Shown: positions 1-5,417 of the stretch, piece after piece
Layout of the letters: each line of letters begins with the position of its first letter
Numbering within the stretch: position 1 is the stretch's first letter
The notes under the pieces: generated by a model
The model's input: the letters and a program-made list of their open reading frames with translations, nothing else
Told to the model about the DNA's origin: nothing
Database searches by the model: none
From: Ameyamaea chiangmaiensis
Lineage (GTDB): Bacteria; Pseudomonadota; Alphaproteobacteria; Acetobacterales; Acetobacteraceae
Direction: 5' to 3'
NCBI RefSeq assembly: GCF_025995235.1
Contig: NZ_BAPT01000027.1
Coordinates: 1 to 7,570, forward strand
Length of the DNA: 7,570 nt
Made by a program: the position numbers and the translations under genes

Positions 1-54
1 CTCGTCAGGCTCATAACCTGAAGGTCACAGGTTCAAATCCTGTCCCCGCAACCA
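1..54 (+). tRNA. tRNA-fMet (initiator, anticodon CAT), 3' part
   Basis: The sequence folds as the 3' two thirds of a tRNA: anticodon stem TCAGG/CCTGA (5-9 with 17-21), loop CTCATAA with anticodon CAT at 12-14, variable loop 22-26, T stem ACAGG/CCTGT around TTCAAAT (27-43), acceptor strand CCCCGCA (44-50), discriminator A51 and an encoded CCA at 52-54. The GCTCGTC-like D-arm end and the A at position 72 (base 50) are characteristic of the bacterial initiator, where the 1:72 pair is a C-A mismatch; the 5' half is outside the window, so the mismatch itself cannot be seen. The anticodon stem has A:U at 29:41 where most bacteria have the third G:C pair. The gene serves as integration site for the recombinase that overlaps it from the opposite strand. 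Confidence 0.93.
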
Positions 55-1693
55 TCTGAACTTGCGATGCCAACGCATCACGAACCCCAGTCCCGAAACG
101 GGCTGGGGTTTTCGTTTGTCCGCTGCCCGACGCAACCGTCAGGATGCCAGCCAGATCGCCCTGGACATCGATCTGGAGGCCCTTGTCAGAGGGCGTGAGG
201 ATGATCGCCTCGATCAGCGAGCGGATCACCTCGGCCGCTTCCTGGCGTTTCTCGTCCAGCTCGGAATGCAGCATCTCGTGCAGGCGTGCGAGCTGCCGGT
301 GGTAGAACTCTGCCATCTGGGGATGGAGCAGGGGCGGGGGCGCCTCGGCGGTGGCGAGGAACTCCGTCAGCTCCGCCTTGCGGGTTTCGAGCTTGGATCC
401 GCGCTCCTTGACCGTCTCGATCGAGATGGCTTCCGAAAGGTAGAGATCCATCAGGCGCTGGATGTCGCGATCGACCCGCTTCAGCTCTGATTCCGCTGCG
501 CCGATGTCGGCGGAGGCTTCCATGCGTAGCCGGTTCATCTCGGTGGTGAACGCCGTGCAGAATTCGGCGAACAGGTCCGGATCCATAAGGTGGTGACGCA
601 GGGCGTCGAGGACGCGCCGCTCCAGTTCCTCGCGGCGCATATTGGTCCGATTGTCGCAGGTGCCCTTGTTGCGCGCCGTCGAGCAGCCGAGCAATGCGCC
701 GGAGATCATCGAATAGCCGCCACCACAGCAGCCACATTTGCTCAGACCGGAGAACAGGTAGCGCGGACGGCGCTTCTCGCGGAAATGATCGGGCGATGAG
801 GTGTCGCGTGTGTCCCGGCTGGCGCTGACACTGGCCTGCCGTGCCTTGACCGCGTCCCATAGATCCTGGTCGACGATCCGCAATTCCGGCACCTCCTGGA
901 TGACCCATTCGGTGTCCGGGTTGGGGCGGGCCTGGCGCTTGCCGGTGTCGGGATCCTTGATGAAGCGCTGCCGGTTCCACACCAGCCTGCCCACGTACAT
1001 CTCATTGTTGAGGATGCCGGTACCGCGTAGCCGGTTGCCGTTGATCGTGGAGAAGCCCCACGCGCCGCTGCCTGGTGCCGGGATGCCTTCATCATTAAGA
1101 CGGAAGGCAATGGCGCGCGGTCCCAGTCCGGCCGCGAAGTCGCGGAAGATGCGACGGACCACCTCGGCCTCCACCACGTTGATGGTCCGGTCGCCCCGGA
1201 TGGCCTCGCCATTGGCATCGAGCCTGCGCACCGCATCATAGCCGTAGGCGTTGCCGCCGCCGGACTTGCCCAGTTCCACGCGTCCCCGCAGGCCGCGATG
1301 GGTCTTGGCTGCGAGGTCTTTCAGGAAGAGGGCGTTCATCGTGCCCTTGAGGCCGACATGCAGGTGGGAGACCTCGCCCTCGGAAAGGGTGACGATCTGC
1401 ACGCCCGCATAATTCATGCGTTTGAAGACGCCGGCGATGTCCTCCTGATCGCGGGACAGGCGATCCATGGCCTCGGCCAGCACGATCTGGAACCGCCCGC
1501 GCTGTGCGTCCGCGATCAGCGCCTGAATCCCGGGCCGCATCAGGGAGGCGCCCGAGATCGCGTGATCGGTATACTCCTCGACGATGGTCCAGTCCTGTTT
1601 CTCCGCGTGGGTGCGGCAGATGCGAAGCTGATCGGCGATCGAGGCGTCGCGCTGGTTATCTGATGAGTAGCGGGCGTAGAGCGCGACCTTCAT
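11..1693 (-). CDS. large serine recombinase (site-specific integrase)
   Basis: This 560-residue protein should catalyse integration and excision of the element through a 5'-phosphoserine intermediate. The N-terminal resolvase domain (about 1-140) has the YARYSSDNQ motif with the nucleophile at S10, and the arginine-containing MDRLSRDQED segment (76-85). A recombinase domain follows (about 145-285, with NAYGYDAV and a MYVGRLVWNRQ segment). A zinc ribbon uses C320, C323, C337 and C346, and a charged coiled-coil-like segment spans about 380-450. The start at ATG 1693 gives the normal family N-terminus (MKVALYARYS) and has AAGGGA upstream; the frame stays open further upstream, but that extension is not protein-like and overlaps another gene. 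The last residues, TGFEPVTFRL and stop, are read from the antisense of the tRNA T-arm and anticodon arm, which places the gene at an attachment site. It follows the small gene at 1707 after 13 bases. Confidence 0.93.
   Translation of the reverse strand: MKVALYARYSSDNQRDASIADQLRICRTHAEKQDWTIVEEYTDHAISGASLMRPGIQALIADAQRGRFQIVLAEAMDRLSRDQEDIAGVFKRMNYAGVQIVTLSEGEVSHLHVGLKGTMNALFLKDLAAKTHRGLRGRVELGKSGGGNAYGYDAVRRLDANGEAIRGDRTINVVEAEVVRRIFRDFAAGLGPRAIAFRLNDEGIPAPGSGAWGFSTINGNRLRGTGILNNEMYVGRLVWNRQRFIKDPDTGKRQARPNPDTEWVIQEVPELRIVDQDLWDAVKARQASVSASRDTRDTSSPDHFREKRRPRYLFSGLSKCGCCGGGYSMISGALLGCSTARNKGTCDNRTNMRREELERRVLDALRHHLMDPDLFAEFCTAFTTEMNRLRMEASADIGAAESELKRVDRDIQRLMDLYLSEAISIETVKERGSKLETRKAELTEFLATAEAPPPLLHPQMAEFYHRQLARLHEMLHSELDEKRQEAAEVIRSLIEAIILTPSDKGLQIDVQGDLAGILTVASGSGQTKTPARFGTGVRDALASQVQMVAGTGFEPVTFRL
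83..117 (+). terminator. intrinsic terminator of tRNA-fMet
   Basis: AACCCCAG (83-90) pairs with CTGGGGTT (103-110), and inside it CCCG/CGGG closes an AAA loop (92-102), with one bulged T at 91. The stem runs into TTTTCGTTT. This is a textbook Rho-independent terminator about 30 bases after the tRNA CCA end. It also lies inside the recombinase reading frame on the other strand, so its antisense encodes roughly recombinase residues 525-537. Confidence 0.85.
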
Positions 1694-1706
1694 GATAGGG
1701 CATCCC

Positions 1707-1895
1707 TTACGGTCCGGAGCGGCGGCGCTGCTCCTGTTGCTGAGACCGGAACCAATCCCGTGCCGCACGACGGGCCATGAGGCGGACGAACGCCACGAGG
1801 CGCGGGTCGGGGGCATCGGGTCGCAGGACGAGCCGCAACTCGGGCTCGGGCGGCCGATACGCCGGGGCAATGGACTGGCTCGGTCTGTCCGTCAT
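1707..1895 (-). CDS. small conserved-type protein upstream of the recombinase
   Basis: This is a 62-residue, strongly basic protein starting MTDRPSQSIAP, with a proline-rich N-terminal half and a C-terminal helix rich in arginine, alanine and glutamine (about 34-60: VAFVRLMARRAARDWF, then SQQQEQRRRS). The chosen ATG at 1895 has GGAAGAGAG a few bases upstream; a longer GTG-started form from 1937 has a less convincing start. The stop lies 13 bases before the recombinase ATG, so the two are very probably cotranscribed. I have no family name for it. Its place in front of an integrase and its basic helix suggest a recombination directionality factor or other small DNA-binding accessory protein, but that is inference. 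Confidence 0.7.
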   Translation of the reverse strand: MTDRPSQSIAPAYRPPEPELRLVLRPDAPDPRLVAFVRLMARRAARDWFRSQQQEQRRRSGP

Positions 1896-2310
1896 CGTCG
1901 CTCTCTTCCGCGCATATGGCAAGGAAAACAGGCACACGATCCGGACAGATGGCTGTTATTTCAATGGAAAACGGTAATACGCGAGGGCGCGTCCATGCGT
2001 GCTCAAGCGTATGGAATCGTAGTCATGGGTAGCCCCGGATAGCGGCGCGTCGTACAAATACTGGCGTATGACGGCGTCACGGGAGTATGAGTCGTGAACG
2101 ATCCAGCAGTACTCTCTTTCCCAAGTGCAGATGAACAGGCTCAACTCTAATGCCGTGTCTATCGAGACGCTCGTCAAGATTGGGAACGGGCGACGCTCCG
2201 AAGTGCTGGGAATTGTTTCGCAATTTTTATATGAATTTTATGTAAAATATATGAAGTGGCGACCGTATTTTTATAAAATTACTTATTGTATGTTGTTTTT
2301 TTTGTATTAA
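1896..2310. other. gene-free stretch between recombinase operon and tcmP
   Basis: No convincing gene is visible. The left part (to about 2210) has mixed composition and must contain the promoter of the recombinase operon, though no clear -35/-10 pair stands out. The right part (2219-2310) is extremely AT-rich with runs of T and A, including the small inverted repeat ATTTTA-TG-TAAAAT (2235-2248). A 73-codon minus-strand frame (1956-2177) would start with TTG and lacks a ribosome binding site, so it is not called. The AT-rich part directly follows the tcmP stop. It has no strong GC stem for an intrinsic terminator of tcmP on the minus strand. Confidence 0.6.
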
Positions 2311-3561
2311 CTACCATCTAGATGGGAAAAACAATGTAGTTTGACTTGGTCTCACCAATCGGTCGCTGATTGCAATACGTGTTCCTGGCCGCTTTAATTT
2401 TCCTTTTGTAGAGAATACTTCTAATTCACGAGCCTGTGCCAATTCAGATAAAACGTGAAATATATCATTGTTAGTGCCAGCGGTACGGTTTCCGATCTCG
2501 GCCAGTAAGCGGGATACTTCTAATTGTCCCTCGTGCATAATGCGGTGTACTTCTGATGGTAGTGCGTTCACTAATTCTCTGTTGAGTGCCGTTTTGTCGA
2601 TTTCTGAGAAGCTGAACAGAGAATCACAACTTTCGATAAGTCGCGTGTCGTAACCAAGAGAAAACAGACCGCCTGGACCTATATGAGTAAAGCTATTTTG
2701 CTTCTGCCAGTGTACACTAAGCATTTTATCCCGTGCCGCCTGATGCTGTGAAAGATGGGCGAGCATCATCCAGCGATTGTCCGTGCGTGACCACAGCATA
2801 AACGGGGTAAAGAACTTTGCTCCGCTGTTCATGTGGATATGGGCCATCAATGCGCGTTGTGTTATTGCGCGCCCCATATGTTCGTCTTTGCGTTGCTGCC
2901 AGTCCGATATGAAGCGATCATCAACTCCAAATTGTTGGTATAGTTGAAGTCCCGCTGATGCTTCCTGCAAGTAATTTAAAAGGCTATCAATCGCAAAGTT
3001 CAACACTACCTCGGCTCGATCGAGGGTAGTGAAAATGGTTCGGATTGCAGACATCGGTACGTCTGAGTATCCGAATTGATCCAAAAAAAAGATTGACCGA
3101 CCTTTTCGTTGTGTCAGCTTAATCTGATGAATAATCGCAGGTAGGTGCTCAACGAAAGTTCCGTTGAGAATAGTTATGCGGGGATCGTCGTCTGCATATC
3201 CGTTGCGTCGCAATTCGCGTCGCAATGCTTCCACATGCTCACGTTCGTCATCCACGAAGATAAATCGAGCGTTGATTTCGAGTGGCTTTGTACGTCCCTC
3301 GTTTAACTTACCAACGGCTTCTTCGACAGATTTTAGGAGAACAAGTGGGCTACCCGGTCGTGTTTCTGCAGCATCGATGTAAGCGCCACCACCGCTGAAG
3401 CCATCCACAAGCGCGATATTAAGCTGGTCTAGTGCCGGGTTTCGGACTACCGTCTCAAAGTATACGTCTAAATAATTCTTGAGAACATCAAGCTTCCGTT
3501 TCGTGTGTTCTTCGATCTTTGGTAATACACCATTTGAGCCCCAGATAAAATTATTTGCCAT
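2311..3561 (-). CDS. tcmP: three-Cys-motif partner protein TcmP
   Basis: This 416-residue protein resembles the TcmP family, named because it is regularly found next to a three-cysteine protein of the DUF5131 family, exactly as here. The N-terminal half looks like a Rossmann methyltransferase-type fold: the HTKRKLDVLKNYLDVYF helix (19-35), then VDGFSGGGAY (52-61) as a glycine-rich loop, FIFVDDERE (100-108) as the acidic second strand, and IFFLDQFGYSDVP (157-169) in the place of motif IV. DQFG replaces the DPFG-type motif often seen. The C-terminal half (about 200-416) has no motif I recognise. Its ATG lies inside the last codons of the DUF5131 gene (11-bp overlap) with AGGCGG upstream, which suggests translational coupling. 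Base composition is lower in GC than in the recombinase or LysR genes, suggesting separate acquisition. The biochemical activity is not known. Confidence 0.9.
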   Translation of the reverse strand: MANNFIWGSNGVLPKIEEHTKRKLDVLKNYLDVYFETVVRNPALDQLNIALVDGFSGGGAYIDAAETRPGSPLVLLKSVEEAVGKLNEGRTKPLEINARFIFVDDEREHVEALRRELRRNGYADDDPRITILNGTFVEHLPAIIHQIKLTQRKGRSIFFLDQFGYSDVPMSAIRTIFTTLDRAEVVLNFAIDSLLNYLQEASAGLQLYQQFGVDDRFISDWQQRKDEHMGRAITQRALMAHIHMNSGAKFFTPFMLWSRTDNRWMMLAHLSQHQAARDKMLSVHWQKQNSFTHIGPGGLFSLGYDTRLIESCDSLFSFSEIDKTALNRELVNALPSEVHRIMHEGQLEVSRLLAEIGNRTAGTNNDIFHVLSELAQARELEVFSTKGKLKRPGTRIAISDRLVRPSQTTLFFPSRW

Positions 3562-4327
3562 TTTCCGCCTGGTTTGCCAACTCTGCCATTATCGCTTTTG
3601 GTACAATTTGCCACGGGAACCCGTTCCACTCTGCGCCGTCAAGTAGTCGTCCGCCGGATTTCGGGCGCGCGCCACCCCACTGTTTGAAGAAGAACGCCAC
3701 ATTATATACTTCACAGGCAAGGCGCATTTGAGTGGCCCATGCTGCCTCCATTGGCCGCGCACCTGGCCCACTTTCTCCACCAACAATTGCCCATGCAATT
3801 CCAGATAAGTCTACTTTTCCAATGGGACCGAGAAGGGGCTCGAATGAGATGAAACGCGCGTCCGACTTGATCTGTTGCAGATGTTCAATACGTCCCTTAT
3901 GAGCAGCGTCTTCCACTGATACACCAAGCCAAATATGCGACGGTACGGGACCACCGTTATAACGTCGACGGACATAGTTGCGCATCAGTGACGACCTCTT
4001 GGTCAACACTTGATAAACATGCCAATTTGCCGCTTCCATCGTATCGAACACGGCGTCAATGTAATCTTTCGGGATATTCTTGTGAAACAGGTCGCTCATG
4101 GAGTTGACAAAAATCATTCGCGGCTTTTTCCACCGAGCGGGTTGACTAAGACGCGCTGGCCAAAGTCGCAGCTCGAAGCCTTGCTCGTATGAGTGTCCTA
4201 TCACCCCTCGCCAACGTTCGGCGAAGCGCTCCGCATAGCAGTGATCGCACCCGGGACCGATTTTTGTACAGCCTGTAACCGGATTCCATGTTGCATCGGT
4301 CCATTCGATTTCAGATTTTTGTGCCAT
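3551..4327 (-). CDS. DUF5131 / phage Gp37-Gp68 family three-cysteine protein
   Basis: This 258-residue protein belongs to the DUF5131 family (phage Gp37/Gp68), considered related to radical SAM enzymes. Visible signatures in order are IEWTDATWNPVTGC (7-20), C27-DH-C30 with YAERFAE after it, IFVNSMSDLFH (72-82), YQVLTKR (105-111), IWLGVSVE (132-139), RFISFEPLLGPI (158-169), WAIVGGESGPGARPM (179-193) and FFFKQWG (212-218). The three cysteines are spaced C-X6-C-X2-C (20, 27, 30) and could ligate an iron-sulfur cluster; this differs from the classical C-X3-C-X2-C. ATG 4327 gives the usual family N-terminus; an in-frame TTG at 4336 with GAGAATGGA before it is an alternative that adds three residues. 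It is the first gene of the operon with tcmP. Substrate and reaction are unknown; a nucleic acid modification or repair role is only a guess. Confidence 0.92.
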   Translation of the reverse strand: MAQKSEIEWTDATWNPVTGCTKIGPGCDHCYAERFAERWRGVIGHSYEQGFELRLWPARLSQPARWKKPRMIFVNSMSDLFHKNIPKDYIDAVFDTMEAANWHVYQVLTKRSSLMRNYVRRRYNGGPVPSHIWLGVSVEDAAHKGRIEHLQQIKSDARFISFEPLLGPIGKVDLSGIAWAIVGGESGPGARPMEAAWATQMRLACEVYNVAFFFKQWGGARPKSGGRLLDGAEWNGFPWQIVPKAIMAELANQAENGK

Positions 4328-4339
4328 CCTACTCAATCC

Positions 4340-4354
4340 ATTCTCGCCGAGAAT
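4340..4354. promoter_or_regulatory. operator-like palindrome before the DUF5131-tcmP operon
   Basis: ATTCTCG-C-CGAGAAT is a perfect inverted repeat with 7-base arms around one central base, ending 12 bases before the DUF5131 ATG at 4327. On the minus strand its second arm (GAGAAT) lies where a Shine-Dalgarno would act for the alternative TTG start. It could therefore bind a dimeric repressor or partly hide the ribosome site in RNA. Confidence 0.5.
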
Positions 4355-4474
4355 CTACGTCAATGCGGACAAATAGGGAACACCCCATTCCGATTTTATA
4401 AATTTCATCTGAATCCAGCTACCTTGCGTTCCAGTCATGCAAGACGCCCTAATGCAATAAGGTTCTGTTTCCTA

Positions 4475-4502
4475 TGGATTATTGCATCCGTTGCATAATC
4501 CA
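4475..4502. repeat. inverted repeat over the end of the LysR gene
   Basis: TGGATTATTGCA (4475-4486) and TGCATAATCCA (4492-4502) form an 11-bp stem with one bulged T around TCCGT. It includes the LysR stop codon (4479-4481). Read on the plus strand it is followed by GTTTT; on the minus strand, the lysR direction, there is no U-run. It may be a weak bidirectional terminator or a protein site rather than a classical intrinsic terminator of lysR. Confidence 0.5.
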
Positions 4503-5342
4503 GTTTTCCAATGTCTGGACGTGTTCTGCCACTTCCGCCCCCTTGGGCCATATTAGCCCATATGATGTTCCATCGACATCGAAGCCAACCGGCGCCAGAA
4601 GCCGCCCGCTCGCGATATCATCCGCCGCTATGATGCGGGGCGACAGCGCAATCCCCAGGCCACTAGCGGCGGCTTCTAGCATCATGAAATGATGGTCGTA
4701 GAAACGGATGTCGCGTGGTGGTGGGATGTCGGGCCGGGAGGCTAGCCATTTCCGCCATGCTTCGGGCCGAGTCCGGGATCCGAGCGCCAGGTAATCTCCG
4801 TCCTCGAATCGCCCCGCCATGTCGGGCCGCATCACCGGTCCGATCGTCTCTTGCGTGATCGTGGTCACGGTCCAGTCCGGATCCAGAGGAAAATCGAGCC
4901 GCCGGATCGCCAGAGTGATGCGTTCACGCACGAAATCCAGTGGGCCACCGCCGGTCGAGAGATGCACGTCGATGCCGGGATGCCGATCCTGAAAATCCGA
5001 CAGGCGCGGGATCAGCCAGCGCATCGCCAGTGACCGTTCGCAAGACAGCACGATCGGCGGGGTGGCAAAAGGCGATCTGATCTCGGCGAGCGCTGTCGAT
5101 ATTCCCTTCAGTGCATCGCTCGTGGCCAGCGCCAGGCGTTCACCATCCCGGGTCGGCCGTACGCCACGACCGTCGGGTTCCAATAGTTGCAATTTGAGGT
5201 CCGCAGCCAGTTTGGACACCCGGCGGCTGATCGCTCCATGCGTCAGAGCCAGTTCGATGGCAGCCGCTCGCACGGAACCGAGGCGCGTTACCGCTTCGAA
5301 CGCACGCAGATCGTCCAGGGACGGGATGTCTGATCGCTTCAT
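4479..5342 (-). CDS. LysR-family transcriptional regulator (GcvA-like)
   Basis: This 287-residue protein has the size and layout of a LysR regulator. An N-terminal winged helix-turn-helix spans about 8-67 (SLDDLRAFEAVTRLGSVRAA, then THGAISRRVSKLAADL and the wing LLEPDGRGVRPTRDGERL). A linker helix follows to about 90, then the periplasmic-binding-like effector domain (about 95-287, from IVLSCERSLAMRWLIPRL through VHLSTGGGP to GLGIALSPRII). The CERSLAMRWLIPRL type of start to the effector domain is typical of the GcvA-like branch. The gene is divergent from the PdxA-family gene with a 75-bp spacer, the usual geometry for a LysR protein that regulates its neighbour and itself. The effector would probably be a substrate or intermediate of the PdxA/TIM-barrel pair, by inference. 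No strong Shine-Dalgarno precedes its ATG. Confidence 0.93.
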   Translation of the reverse strand: MKRSDIPSLDDLRAFEAVTRLGSVRAAAIELALTHGAISRRVSKLAADLKLQLLEPDGRGVRPTRDGERLALATSDALKGISTALAEIRSPFATPPIVLSCERSLAMRWLIPRLSDFQDRHPGIDVHLSTGGGPLDFVRERITLAIRRLDFPLDPDWTVTTITQETIGPVMRPDMAGRFEDGDYLALGSRTRPEAWRKWLASRPDIPPPRDIRFYDHHFMMLEAAASGLGIALSPRIIAADDIASGRLLAPVGFDVDGTSYGLIWPKGAEVAEHVQTLENWIMQRMQ

Positions 5343-5343
5343 T

Positions 5344-5380
5344 GGTCAGTTTTTATCACCAGAACAGGTCAGTTCATATC
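5344..5380. promoter_or_regulatory. direct repeat in the lysR-pdxA spacer, candidate LysR site
   Basis: GGTCAGTT-NN-TATC occurs at 5344-5357 and again at 5367-5380, start to start 23 bp, about two helical turns. TATCACCA also occurs twice (5354-5361 and 5408-5415), the second copy directly before the pdxA-like ATG. LysR proteins usually bind paired sites in such divergent spacers, so this is the likely operator region, although no clean T-N11-A inverted repeat is obvious. Confidence 0.5.
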
Positions 5381-5417
5381 GATTTTCTGCCGACCCTGTT
5401 TCGTTATTATCACCATC

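Noticed and set aside
1694..1870. N-terminal extension of the recombinase to 1870
   Set aside because: The extra 59 residues are low in protein character, overlap the better supported small gene in another frame, and ATG 1693 gives the normal family N-terminus with a ribosome site.
1956..2177. 73-codon minus-strand ORF in the gene-free stretch
   Set aside because: It would start with TTG, has no ribosome binding site and matches no family I recognise. It could be a remnant, but the sequence does not support a gene.
2211..2230. AATTG-TTTCG-CAATT followed by T-run as a terminator
   Set aside because: The stem is only five weak pairs and no plus-strand gene precedes it.
2125..2310. 61-codon plus-strand ORF ending in the AT-rich tract
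   Set aside because: No ribosome site, and its end is low-complexity Phe/Tyr/Leu-rich translation of an AT-rich tract.
4328..4336. TTG start at 4336 for the DUF5131 protein
   Set aside because: Family proteins usually begin directly before the K/S-IEWTD motif, as from ATG 4327. The TTG is possible because GAGAATGGA precedes it, but it is the weaker choice.
4395..4400. TATAAA on the minus strand as a -10 box of the DUF5131 operon
   Set aside because: No acceptable -35 hexamer lies 16-19 bases upstream, so a promoter call is not supported.
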